A stretch of 64,000 nt of DNA from Marinovum sp048263515. GTDB lineage: Bacteria > Pseudomonadota > Alphaproteobacteria > Rhodobacterales > Rhodobacteraceae. Positions 1 to 7,192 of this stretch are shown piece by piece. The notes under the pieces are model-generated. The model made no database searches, was not told the origin of the DNA, and saw only the letters and a program-made list of their open reading frames with translations. The position numbers and the translations under genes were made by a program. Within the stretch, counting starts at the first letter, position 1. Each line of letters begins with the position of its first letter. Location of the stretch: the NCBI RefSeq assembly GCF_048263515.1, contig NZ_JBLXEC010000013.1, positions 57,139 through 121,138 of the forward strand, given 5' to 3'.

Positions 1-399
1 CTCGCGCGGCACCTCGGGGCCGAAGCGCGGCGCGACCTGTGTCATGCTGACGCCGATCCCGGTCTCGTCGCGGCTGGCCTCCACCGGCACCAGCCCGGCG
101 CCGGTTTCCAGCACCAGCGGGCCGGGCTGCGCCAGCCCGCGGTGCAGCAGCGAAGCGACGCTGGCCACCGTGGGGTGGCCGGCAAAGGGTATCTCGCCGC
201 TGGCCAGGAAGTAGCGGACCCGCAGGTCGGCCCGCTCGGAGGGGCCGAGGAAGGTGCATTCCACCAGCGAGGTCTCCCGGACGAAGGCCATGCAGGTCTC
301 GTCGTCCAGCCTGGCGGCGTCATGGACAACGGCGCAGCCGTTGCCGCCGAAGGGCCGCGCGCTGAAGGCATCGACCCAATCGACGGCAAACTCGGCCAT
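1..399 (-). CDS. PhzF-family protein, 3' end cut by window edge
   Basis: The first 133 codons of a PhzF-type (phenazine-biosynthesis-like, diaminopimelate-epimerase fold) enzyme; the rest lies outside the window to the left. Family signatures are visible: VDAFSARPFGGNGCAVV near residues 9-25, the acidic ETSLVE motif near 43-48 and GEIPFAGHPTVAS near 69-81. The Glu in ETSLVE corresponds to the family's proposed catalytic acid. The ATG overlaps the TGA of the upstream DUF1150 gene (TGATG), so the two are translationally coupled. Members act as isomerases or epimerases on varied small molecules, and the substrate here cannot be told from sequence. Confidence 0.85.
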   Translation of the reverse strand, partial: MAEFAVDWVDAFSARPFGGNGCAVVHDAARLDDETCMAFVRETSLVECTFLGPSERADLRVRYFLASGEIPFAGHPTVASVASLLHRGLAQPGPLVLETGAGLVPVEASRDETGIGVSMTQVAPRFGPEVPRE

Positions 400-626
400 C
401 AGTGAACGGCGACCGGTGCCATGTCGTGCTGGCGCGCCAGCACGAAGGCCAGCTTGCGGTCGGCCACCAGCGCCAGCTGTTCGCCATCCTCGCGGTGGAC
501 GGCATAGAGCGTCTCGGCCCCATGCGCCTGGTTGCGGATGGCTTCCGGCAGGTCGGCCACCGCGACGGGTTTGACATAGACGATATTGCGCGGCACCGAA
601 TGGCCGAAATCGAATTGCGTGTTCAT
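399..626 (-). CDS. DUF1150 family small protein
   Basis: 75-residue protein beginning MNTQFDFG, with the core NIVYVKPVAVADLP (residues 14-27) and a C-terminal segment DRKLAFVLARQHDMAPVAVH typical of DUF1150, a small alphaproteobacterial family usually found next to small heat-shock protein genes. That is the arrangement here: hsp20 ends 5 nt upstream. No catalytic motif or membrane segment is visible. The placement suggests co-expression with the heat-shock gene; the molecular role is unknown. Confidence 0.85.
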   Translation of the reverse strand: MNTQFDFGHSVPRNIVYVKPVAVADLPEAIRNQAHGAETLYAVHREDGEQLALVADRKLAFVLARQHDMAPVAVH

Positions 627-631
627 GACAC

Positions 632-1045
632 TCACCTTTTCCTGATGTTGATGGTCTGGACCACGGTATCGGGGCGCTGCATCGTCAGATCGACATGCAG
701 GAGCCCGTTCTCCATCACCGCTTCGCCCACTTCCACGCCATCGGCGAGCACGAAGCTGCGCTGGAACTGCCGCGCGGCGATGCCGCGATGCAGGAAGACC
801 CGCTCGCCGCCATCCTCGCGTTGCCGGCCGCGGATGACGAGCTGGCGGTCCTCGACGGTGATGGAGAGATCGCCTTCGCCAAATCCGGCCACGGCAAGCG
901 TGATGCGGTAAGCCTGATCGGAGGTCTGTTCGATGTTGAAAGGCGGATAGCCTTCGTTTCCGGTCTTCGCCGTGCGTTCCAGCAGGCGCTCCAGCTGCTC
1001 GAACCCCAGCATATGGGGGTATGAGCCCAAGGTCAGTTTTGTCAT
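632..1045 (-). CDS. Hsp20/alpha-crystallin small heat-shock protein
   Basis: 137-residue ATP-independent chaperone that binds unfolding proteins under heat stress. The N-terminal region (MTKLTLGSYPHMLGFEQLERL) is of the IbpA type. The alpha-crystallin domain spans about residues 35-125 and contains YRITLAVAGFGEGDL and the A-x-x-x-NGLL-type motif (VMENGLLHVDL). The ATG at 1045 was chosen because AAAGGA lies about 7 nt before it and the family starts near this motif; an upstream in-frame ATG would add 26 unlikely residues. It heads the run hsp20-DUF1150-phzF and has a sigma-32-like promoter upstream. Confidence 0.93.
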   Translation of the reverse strand: MTKLTLGSYPHMLGFEQLERLLERTAKTGNEGYPPFNIEQTSDQAYRITLAVAGFGEGDLSITVEDRQLVIRGRQREDGGERVFLHRGIAARQFQRSFVLADGVEVGEAVMENGLLHVDLTMQRPDTVVQTINIRKR

Positions 1046-1108
1046 GACACGTCCTTTGGCAAGCGACATCTCTCGGCCGGTCCCATCTGCGGCAACCGGT
1101 CCGATACG

Positions 1109-1138
1109 AATATGGTGTGGCATCCGGCGGCCTGCAAG
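1109..1138 (-). promoter_or_regulatory. Candidate sigma-32 (RpoH) heat-shock promoter for hsp20
   Basis: Read on the minus strand, CTTGCA (1138-1133) is followed after 15 nt by CACCATATT (1117-1109). This closely matches the RpoH pattern CTTGAA / CCCCAT-T. Transcription would begin near 1100, giving a leader of about 55 nt before the hsp20 ATG at 1045. The match and the heat-shock gene downstream support each other, but no transcript start is known. Confidence 0.5.
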
Positions 1139-1200
1139 ACCTTTGCCAAAAGCCTTTGGACCCTCTATTCTGTATCTCTGCCCGCGATGGAGAATAGTGG

Positions 1201-1425
1201 ATGAACATGCAGACCGAACTGGCGATGAAGACCGACGAGGTTTTGCGCGTCGAACTCGAGGTCTTCAAACGCGAGCACCGCGATCTCGACGAGGCGATCG
1301 ATGCACTCCAGGCCGAGGGCCGCGCCGACGCGCTGACCCTGCAGCGGCTGAAGAAGAAGAAGCTGATGCTGAAGGACAAGATCGCCCAGATCGAGGACCG
1401 GCTGCTGCCCGACATCATCGCTTGA
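1201..1425 (+). CDS. YdcH/DUF465 family small coiled-coil protein
   Basis: 74 residues, almost wholly helical, with the family's basic stretch LQRLKKKKLMLKDKIAQIE near residues 49-67. YdcH-type proteins are small cytoplasmic helical hairpins of unknown function. A second paralogue lies at 49033. The ATG at 1201 has GGAG about 8 nt upstream; in-frame ATGs at codons 3 and 9 are alternatives. It diverges from hsp20, and its TGA overlaps the proposed TTG start of the next gene. Confidence 0.85.
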   Translation: MNMQTELAMKTDEVLRVELEVFKREHRDLDEAIDALQAEGRADALTLQRLKKKKLMLKDKIAQIEDRLLPDIIA

Positions 1426-2360
1426 TCCGCCCCCGGTGGCGCCGCTGGCTGCGACGGCTGGTCCTGGGGCTTCTGGCGCTGGTCTGCCTGCTGGCGCTGG
1501 CGCTCGGGGTGCAGCACCTGCGGCTCTCGGCCAGGCCCGCGCTGGTGCCACCACCGCCCGGCGCGCTGCGCGTCGCCACCCACAACGTGCATTACATAAT
1601 CACCCGGCGCGAGACCGGCCCCTGGTCGCTGTCCGATTGGGAGCGGCGCAAGCCGGCGCTCGACGCCGCCTTCAAGGCGCTGCGCGCCGATCTGGTGGCG
1701 TTCCAGGAAATGGAGAGCTTTTCCGGCGGCAGCGGCAGCGACCTGAACCTCGCCCGCGACTGGCTGCTGCAGCAGAACCCCGGCTATGCCGCCGCCGCCA
1801 CCGGCCCCTGGCAGGTGTTTCCGCCGACCCAGCCGATCCTCTATCGCCGCGACCGGCTGGAACTGCTGGACCAGGGCTGGTTCTTCTTTTCCGAGACCCC
1901 GAAGGTGATCTATTCGCGCACCTTCAATGGGTCCTGGCCGGCCTTTGCCTCCTGGGCGGAGTTCCGGGACCGGCAGGGCGGGGCGGCGTTCCGGGTGCTG
2001 AACGTTCACCTGGATTATTCCAGCCTGAGCAACCGGCGGAAATCGGTGGCGCTGATCCGCGACCGGCTGCTGACCTGGCGCGCGGGCGGCCACCGGGTGA
2101 TGCTGTTCGGCGATCTCAACGCCTGGCGCGGCGCGCCGCTGTTGCGGCCGCTGGAGCGGGCGGGAGTGACGTTCCTGCCGGTCCGGGGCGCGACCTATCA
2201 CCTGAACCGCGGTCTGAACCTCCTTGGTGCGATCGACCATATTGCGCTGGGGGAGGGCATCCGGGCGCTGGGGGTGCCGATGGTGCTGCGCGAGAGGGTG
2301 GGGCGGGTCTTGCCGAGTGAACATTATCCGGTGGTGGCGGATGTGGCTTTTGACGGATAG
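1422..2360 (+). CDS. Membrane-anchored endonuclease/exonuclease/phosphatase-fold protein
   Basis: 312 residues if translation starts at the TTG at 1422, which overlaps the previous stop (TTGA) and places a basic N-terminus before a hydrophobic anchor (LVLGLLALVCLLALALGV, about residues 13-30). The rest is an EEP-superfamily domain: VATHNVHY near 50, FQEME near 93, LNVHLDY, GDLNAW and a terminal SEHYPVVADV, which supply the Asn, Glu, Asp and His of a Mg-dependent phosphodiesterase active site. The active site would face the periplasm. Substrate (nucleic acid, phosphoinositide-like lipid or other phosphodiester) is undetermined. No ATG exists near this position, so the start is inferred. Confidence 0.82.
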   Translation: MIRPRWRRWLRRLVLGLLALVCLLALALGVQHLRLSARPALVPPPPGALRVATHNVHYIITRRETGPWSLSDWERRKPALDAAFKALRADLVAFQEMESFSGGSGSDLNLARDWLLQQNPGYAAAATGPWQVFPPTQPILYRRDRLELLDQGWFFFSETPKVIYSRTFNGSWPAFASWAEFRDRQGGAAFRVLNVHLDYSSLSNRRKSVALIRDRLLTWRAGGHRVMLFGDLNAWRGAPLLRPLERAGVTFLPVRGATYHLNRGLNLLGAIDHIALGEGIRALGVPMVLRERVGRVLPSEHYPVVADVAFDG

Positions 2361-2416
2361 GGGGCTCTGCCCCCGGCCTTTGGCCTCCCCCGAGGGTATT
2401 TTGAGCAAGAGGAAGA
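2360..2416 (+). repeat. Hairpin/T-tract dispersed element, copy 1
   Basis: GGGGGC-TCT-GCCCCC hairpin, then GGCC-TTT-GGCC, CCCCCGAGGGTATTTT and a tail GAGCAAGAGGAAGAC. It starts at the last base of the EEP gene stop and could serve as its transcription terminator. Further copies: 2514, 11369 and 14101. Confidence 0.75.
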
Positions 2417-2513
2417 CAGGGGTTGGTGAAGATGCTGCGGCCGGATTCAAGCCGGGGTGGGGCTGGACGATTGACCATTCTCCGGTGGAGGGGAATGTGG
2501 CTTTCGGGGGAGA

Positions 2514-2571
2514 GGGGGCTCTGCCCCCGGCCGTTGGCCTCCCCCGAGGGTATTTTTGAACAGAAGAAGAC
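2514..2571 (+). repeat. Hairpin/T-tract dispersed element, copy 2
   Basis: Same architecture as the 2360 copy: GGGGGC-TCT-GCCCCC, GGCC-GTT-GGCC, CCCCCGAGGGTATTTTT and a diverged tail GAACAGAAGAAGACC. It lies in the second half of the tandem duplication, about 100 bp before purE. Confidence 0.75.
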
Positions 2572-2667
2572 CGGGGCGGGCGAAAATGCGGCGGCTGCGA
2601 CCGGTGGGGCCGTTGCCAAAGGGGGCGCTCTGGCTATAGTGCGGCCTTCCTAAAGCGAGGGGACGCG

Positions 2668-3156
2668 ATGACAGAGCCGGTAGTGGGCATCATCATGGGC
2701 AGCCAGTCGGATTGGCCCACCATGAAGGAAGCGGCGGATGTGCTGGACGAGCTGGGTGTGGCCTATGAGGCGCGCATCGTTTCGGCGCATCGGACGCCTG
2801 ACCGGCTTTGGGACTATGGCAAGACCGCAGTGGGCCGGGGCCTGCAGGTGATCATCGCCGGGGCCGGCGGGGCGGCGCATCTGCCCGGCATGATGGCCTC
2901 GAAGACCCGGGTGCCGGTGATCGGCGTGCCGGTGCAGACCCGGGCGCTGTCGGGGGTCGATTCGCTTTATTCCATTTTGCAGATGCCGCGCGGCTATCCG
3001 GTGGCAACCATGGCGATCGGCGCGCCCGGCGCCAAGAACGCCGGGTTGATGGCGGCCGGGATCCTGGCGTTGCAGGATGCCGGGCTCGCGGAGCGGCTGG
3101 ACCAGTGGCGCGCCGATCTCTCGGCCTCGATCCCTGAGGTGCCGGTCGATGAGTGA
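2668..3156 (+). CDS. purE: N5-carboxyaminoimidazole ribonucleotide mutase PurE
   Basis: 162 residues, normal length for class I PurE, which moves the carboxyl group from N5-CAIR to give CAIR in purine synthesis. The diagnostic loop GSQSDW is at residues 11-16, SAHR at 39-42 (the catalytic His), AGAGGAAHLPGM near 65-75 and PRGYPVATMAIG at 107-118. GAGGGGA lies a few nt before the ATG. Its last 8 nt overlap the start of purK (ATGAGTGA), so the pair is translationally coupled and supplies consecutive reactions. Confidence 0.97.
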   Translation: MTEPVVGIIMGSQSDWPTMKEAADVLDELGVAYEARIVSAHRTPDRLWDYGKTAVGRGLQVIIAGAGGAAHLPGMMASKTRVPVIGVPVQTRALSGVDSLYSILQMPRGYPVATMAIGAPGAKNAGLMAAGILALQDAGLAERLDQWRADLSASIPEVPVDE

Positions 3157-4219
3157 AGGTCTGGCGCAGGGGGCGGTGATCGGCATTCTCGGTGGTGGCC
3201 AGTTGGGCCGCATGCTGTCGGTGGCGGCAAGCCGGCTGGGGTTTCGCTGCCACATCTTCGAGCCGGGTGCCAATCCGCCGGCCGGTGACGTTGCCTGGAG
3301 GGTAACGACGGCAGGCTATGACGATGCCGAGGCGCTGAAGCGCTTTGCCGAGAGCGTCGACGTCATCACCTATGAATTCGAGAACATCCCCACCGAGGCG
3401 CTCGACATCCTCGAGGCGTTGCGGCCGATCCGTCCGGGGCGCGAGGCGCTGCGGGTGAGCCAGGACCGGCTGATCGAGAAGGAGTTCCTGTCGGGGCTGG
3501 GGCTGACCGTGGCACCTTATGCCGATGTCACCGACGCGGCCTCGCTGGAGGCGGCGCTGGCAGAGATCGGGGCGCCGGCGATTCTCAAGACCCGGCGGTT
3601 CGGCTATGATGGCAAGGGGCAGGCGCGGATCATGGCGCCGGATGATGCCCCGCAGGCGCTGGCCGACATGGCGGGGGCACCGGCGGTGCTGGAGGGCTTT
3701 GTCGACTTCGAGCGCGAGATCTCGGTGATCGCGGCGCGCGGGGTGACCGGAGAGGTCGCCTGTTTCGATCCGGGCGAGAACGTGCACGAAGGCGGCATCC
3801 TGCGCACCACCACGGTGCCAGCCGAGATCCGGCCGATGCTGCAGGCCGATGCGGTGCTGCTGGCCGGGCGGATCCTCAATGCGCTGGATTACGTGGGCGT
3901 AATGGGAGTGGAGCTGTTTGTCACCGGGCGCGGCTTGGTGGTCAACGAGATCGCGCCACGGGTGCATAACTCGGGGCATTGGACCCAGGCGGGTTGTTCG
4001 GTCGACCAGTTCGAGCAGCATATCCGCGCGGTGGCGGGCTGGCCTCTGGGCGACGGTGGGCGGCATGCCGACGTGGTGATGGAGAACCTGATCGGCGATG
4101 ACATGGCGAAGGTCGAGGAGATCGCCAAGGAGCGCCACGCCAGCCTGCATCTCTATGGCAAGGGAGAGGCCCGCCCGGGGCGGAAGATGGGGCATGTGAA
4201 CCGGGTGAAGACCGGGTAA
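3149..4219 (+). CDS. purK: N5-carboxyaminoimidazole ribonucleotide synthase PurK
   Basis: 356-residue ATP-grasp enzyme that carboxylates AIR with bicarbonate and ATP, making the substrate of PurE. The N-terminal Rossmann-like motif GILGGGQLGRM is at about residues 12-22, followed by YEFENIP, the ATP-binding segment LKTRRFGYDGKGQ and the C-terminal VNEIAPRVHNSGHWT signature. The ATG at 3149 overlaps the purE stop and matches the usual start, MSEGLAQGAVIG. A good terminator follows. Confidence 0.97.
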   Translation: MSEGLAQGAVIGILGGGQLGRMLSVAASRLGFRCHIFEPGANPPAGDVAWRVTTAGYDDAEALKRFAESVDVITYEFENIPTEALDILEALRPIRPGREALRVSQDRLIEKEFLSGLGLTVAPYADVTDAASLEAALAEIGAPAILKTRRFGYDGKGQARIMAPDDAPQALADMAGAPAVLEGFVDFEREISVIAARGVTGEVACFDPGENVHEGGILRTTTVPAEIRPMLQADAVLLAGRILNALDYVGVMGVELFVTGRGLVVNEIAPRVHNSGHWTQAGCSVDQFEQHIRAVAGWPLGDGGRHADVVMENLIGDDMAKVEEIAKERHASLHLYGKGEARPGRKMGHVNRVKTG

Positions 4220-4260
4220 ACGCGGTTCTTTAGGCCTGTTGGCTGATGTGAGGGAGATGT

Positions 4261-4287
4261 GCCCCGGCCGGTTGGTCGGGGCTTTTT
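4261..4287 (+). terminator. Rho-independent terminator of purEK
   Basis: GCCCCGGCC-GGTT-GGTCGGGGC forms a 9-bp stem with one G-T pair, followed directly by TTTTTG, 42 nt after the purK stop. Confidence 0.85.
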
Positions 4288-4301
4288 GTGTGTGGCGCGC
4301 C

Positions 4302-4374
4302 CCCCCGGGGCTTGATCCGGGGCCTCGGGTTCTGTGCAAGCGTTGGGTTTGAGGTCCCGGATCAAGTCCGGGAC
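4302..4374. repeat. Dispersed palindromic repeat, inverted pair
   Basis: Two copies of the GATC-centred palindrome: GGGGCTTGATCCGGGGCCTC (4307-4326) and, in the other orientation, GAGGTCCCGG with ATCAAGTCCGGGAC (4351-4374). They lie between the convergent purK and phnM genes. The same element recurs near 28.3, 28.5, 36.4, 36.6 and 46.7 kb, always between genes. Confidence 0.8.
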
Positions 4375-4407
4375 GGCGTCGGGAGGTGGGCCAACCGGGG
4401 GGCGCGG

Positions 4408-5553
4408 TCAGGCGGCGGTCAGACGGCGGGCGGTGTCGGCGGCGAGGTAGGTGAAGGTGCCGCCGGAGAGGGTGGCTTCGACGCGGCGGGTTTCGGCGTC
4501 GAGGATGAGCAGATCGGCGCGCAGGCCCGGGGCAAGACTGCCGCGGTCGGTCAGGCCCAGGACCTCTGCCGGGCCGGAGGAGATCAGTGCCCAGGCCGCT
4601 GCCAGATCGAGCAGGCCGAGATCGACCAGTTCCCAGACCGCGTTGCGCGGGGCCGGGTAGTGGTAGTCCGAGGCCAGAGCAGCGCAGAGCCCTTCCTCCA
4701 CCAGCGCGCGGGCCGAGACCTTGCCCTTGTGGCTGGCGCCGCGCACCACGTTCGGCGCGCCAAGGACCACCGGTTGACCCGACTGATGTGCGGCCAGGGC
4801 GGCCTCGCGGGTCTCGGGGAATTCGCTGATCAGCGCGCCGCGCGCCGCCCAGGTTGCGCGGTCGTCGGGCGTGGCGTCGTCGTGGCTGGCGTAGCGGATA
4901 CCGCGGGCGGTGAGCGTGGCGCAGAGCGCGTCCAGCGCGGCGGGCACCTCGGCCGAGCGGGCGTGCAGCGCCTGCATCAGCGCCAGGTGCGCCTCGGGGC
5001 TGCGGCCGGATTTCAACGCGGTGCCGGTGAGCCGGGGGATCGAGCGGCAGGCGGCCAGACGATCGTGCGGCAGGTGATCGTTGAAGGCGACATAGCGGAT
5101 GTCATGGCGGGCGATCAGGTCCAGCACCGCCGGGAAATCGTCGATCATGTGGGTCTCGAGCCGCAGCTGCACCTGCAGGTCGGTGTCGATCTGGGCGCGC
5201 ATCCGGGCCAGTGCCTCGAGCATCCGCGTGGCGAAATCAGGGCTGCGCAACCCGCCTTCCCAGGAATAGAATTGCGCCAGAACGGCGGTGGTGATGCCGT
5301 TGGCGGCCAGTTCGGCCTCGGCCGAGATCAGCCCGGCGGCGAGGTTGGTCATGGCGCCGCGACGCGGCGCCAGGTGACGCTCGAAACCGTCGCCGTGCAG
5401 GTCGACGATGCCCGGCAGGATCAGCTTGCCGCTGAGGTCGACCGTGCGCCCGGCGCTCTCGGTCACGACCCCGTCCGCCACCGAGAGCGGATCGTCGCGC
5501 AGCCCCTCTGGCGAGAGCCAGCGGGCGCCGGTGAAGGTCATCTCAATTGGCAT
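4408..5553 (-). CDS. phnM: PhnM-like amidohydrolase (ribose 1-methylphosphonate 5-triphosphate diphosphatase family)
   Basis: 381 residues, the length of PhnM, which releases pyrophosphate from alpha-D-ribose-1-methylphosphonate-5-triphosphate in the C-P lyase pathway. The PhnM-specific metal motif DLHGDGFERH is at residues 51-60 (HGD in place of the usual amidohydrolase HxH); LETHMIDD, FNDHLPH, ASHDDATPDD, GAPNVVRG and ASDYHYP follow. No other C-P lyase gene is in the window. The start at 5553 has GGGGA 5 nt upstream and overlaps the lipase gene by 11 nt; an ATG at 5541 is possible. The family is clear, but the substrate of an orphan copy is not. Confidence 0.85.
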   Translation of the reverse strand: MPIEMTFTGARWLSPEGLRDDPLSVADGVVTESAGRTVDLSGKLILPGIVDLHGDGFERHLAPRRGAMTNLAAGLISAEAELAANGITTAVLAQFYSWEGGLRSPDFATRMLEALARMRAQIDTDLQVQLRLETHMIDDFPAVLDLIARHDIRYVAFNDHLPHDRLAACRSIPRLTGTALKSGRSPEAHLALMQALHARSAEVPAALDALCATLTARGIRYASHDDATPDDRATWAARGALISEFPETREAALAAHQSGQPVVLGAPNVVRGASHKGKVSARALVEEGLCAALASDYHYPAPRNAVWELVDLGLLDLAAAWALISSGPAEVLGLTDRGSLAPGLRADLLILDAETRRVEATLSGGTFTYLAADTARRLTAA

Positions 5554-6289
5554 TGTCGTCCCCGAAGAGCATGTCGGTCAGGTCCATGTCGGGATCGAAG
5601 CGGCCCTCGCGCAGGAACAGCAGGGTCTGCTGCATCACCAGCGGGTTGTTCATCATGAAGGTATGGGTCACCGGCAGGGTGATGTGCCAGTCCATGCCTT
5701 CGACCTTGGTCGAGGCGACCGAGACCTTGCCGTCATCCGGCCCTTCGATCAGCGACGAGAAATAGGGGTTGAGCGAGCGGTTGCCGGCGATCACGCCAAG
5801 CTCGGCCTTGATCGGCGGCAGCTGCGGCGGCAGGCTCTCGGGGTCGGTGCCAAGCTGCAGCCCGGCGGGGCCGTTCATCCAGCGAAAGAGCTCGAGCCCG
5901 CCCAGTTCGTCCACCAGCTCGCTGCCGTGGTTGGGCGGGGCCAGCATGACCACGCGGCCCATGTTGGGCGGCGTGCCGTGATCGCGCAGCCAGACCCGCA
6001 GCAGGATGCCGCCCATCGAATGGGTCACGAAATGCGTGGTCTCCTCGCCGCATTGCGCAAGGGCGTCGGGCAGGGTCTTGCCGACCAGCGTCTCGACGTC
6101 GGCCGAGGTCGAGGGATAGGAGGGCAGGACGGTGCGATAGCCTTCGAGCCGCATCACCTGTTCCATCACCGTAAAACTGTATTCGCTGCGCGCCAGCCCG
6201 TGCAGAAAGATGATGCATTCGGCGCGCGCCGGGGCGGGCTGGCCGAGGCCGGGCAGGAGCAGAAGGAGGAGGGCGAGGATCTGGCGCAT
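5543..6289 (-). CDS. Exported alpha/beta-hydrolase (lipase/PGAP1-like)
   Basis: 248 residues with a signal peptide (MRQILALLLLLLPGLG..ARA, cleavage near 23-24). The alpha/beta-hydrolase core shows FLHGLAR (oxyanion region, 28-34), the nucleophile motif THSMGG with Ser91, an APPNHGSE motif shared with triacylglycerol lipases, a likely acid near Asp185/186 and His209 in VTHTFM. It probably cleaves ester bonds of lipids in the periplasm. It overlaps phnM at the 3' end and follows the EamA gene on the same strand. Confidence 0.85.
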   Translation of the reverse strand: MRQILALLLLLLPGLGQPAPARAECIIFLHGLARSEYSFTVMEQVMRLEGYRTVLPSYPSTSADVETLVGKTLPDALAQCGEETTHFVTHSMGGILLRVWLRDHGTPPNMGRVVMLAPPNHGSELVDELGGLELFRWMNGPAGLQLGTDPESLPPQLPPIKAELGVIAGNRSLNPYFSSLIEGPDDGKVSVASTKVEGMDWHITLPVTHTFMMNNPLVMQQTLLFLREGRFDPDMDLTDMLFGDDNAN

Positions 6290-6328
6290 GGGCTCTGAGA
6301 TAGGCTGCCGTCGCGACTTGGGAAAGGG

Positions 6329-7192
6329 TTACCTTGCGCGCAACGACAGCGCCACGCCGCCCAGCACCAGAAGCGCCGAGAGGACGAAGCGCAGGGTCAG
6401 CGGCTCGGCGAGGAAGAGCATGCCGCCGGCCATGGCAACGATCGGCACGGTCAGCTGGACCACCGCGGCAGTGGCCGCGCGCAGCTGCGGCAGCACCGCG
6501 TACCAGAGCGCATAGCCGAGGCCGGAGGTCACCGCGCCGGCGATCACCGCCAGCAGCACGCCGCGCAGATCGGTGCTGTCGGGCCTTAGGGCAAAGGCCA
6601 GGACGCCCAGCGGCACCGACCAGAGGAAGGAAGCCGACATCGTGGCCAGCGGCGCCCCGCGCCGGCGGCCGATCAGCGAAAAGAGCCCCCAGCCCAGGGC
6701 GGCGGCCAGCATCAGCGCGGCACCCCAGGGGTCAGGCCGTTCGGCGCCGGGGCCCATCAGCCAGGCGAGGCCTGCAAAGGCAATCACCGCGCCGAGGATG
6801 CGCAACGGCGACAGCGGCTCGCGTGCCACGACGGCGCCGGCAAACATGGTGATCTGCACCCCGCCAAAGAGGATCAGCGCGCCGATCCCCGCCGGCAGCG
6901 TCTGATAGGCAAAGGAGAACCCGAGGATGTAGAGCGTCAACGTCGCCACACCGGGCCAGACCGCGCGGGTGGGCCGCAACGCCCGGGCCTCGCCGCGCAT
7001 CAGCACCAGCGCGCCCAGCGTCACCGCACCGGCCAGCAGCCGGATCAGGGCAAAGCTCGAGGGGCCCGCGCCGCCTTCGAGCGCCATGCGGTTGAGCACC
7101 GAATTGGCGGCAAAGGCCACCATGACCAGCGCCGTCAGCCCGACCAGCCGCAGGGCGGAAAAGCCGACGGGCGCAGCCTCGGTCCGGGTCAC
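6329..7192 (-). CDS. EamA/DMT-family inner-membrane transporter
   Basis: 287 residues, about ten hydrophobic helices in two EamA repeats (first repeat ending near GLAWLMGPG, second starting near PWGAALMLAAALGWG), as in drug/metabolite exporters of the RhaT/YdcZ superfamily. Start chosen at the GTG at 7192, which overlaps the pcs stop (GTGA) and gives VTRTEAAPVGFSALR; a longer reading would run far into pcs. Tight coupling to pcs makes an operon with pcs likely. Substrate unknown. Confidence 0.88.
   Translation of the reverse strand: MTRTEAAPVGFSALRLVGLTALVMVAFAANSVLNRMALEGGAGPSSFALIRLLAGAVTLGALVLMRGEARALRPTRAVWPGVATLTLYILGFSFAYQTLPAGIGALILFGGVQITMFAGAVVAREPLSPLRILGAVIAFAGLAWLMGPGAERPDPWGAALMLAAALGWGLFSLIGRRRGAPLATMSASFLWSVPLGVLAFALRPDSTDLRGVLLAVIAGAVTSGLGYALWYAVLPQLRAATAAVVQLTVPIVAMAGGMLFLAEPLTLRFVLSALLVLGGVALSLRAR

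Larger units (their letters stand above)
2322..2571 (+). repeat. Imperfect tandem duplication covering the tail of the EEP gene
   Basis: The block from CATTATCCGGTGG (2322) through the end of the EEP gene and the following hairpin is repeated, diverged, about 154 bp downstream from CATTCTCCGGTGG (2475). Both copies keep GGATGTGGCTTT / GAATGTGGCTTT before the same GGGGGCTCTGCCCCC hairpin. The second copy has no open gene, so the 2361-2667 gap is a decayed duplicate of a gene end plus its terminator-like element. Confidence 0.7.

Noticed and set aside
399..2450. A 683-codon open frame on the minus strand spanning hsp20, the YdcH-type gene and the EEP gene
   Set aside because: Only its last 75 codons are real (DUF1150). 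The rest is the antisense of recognisable genes, has Arg/Pro/Gln-rich composition and no domain.
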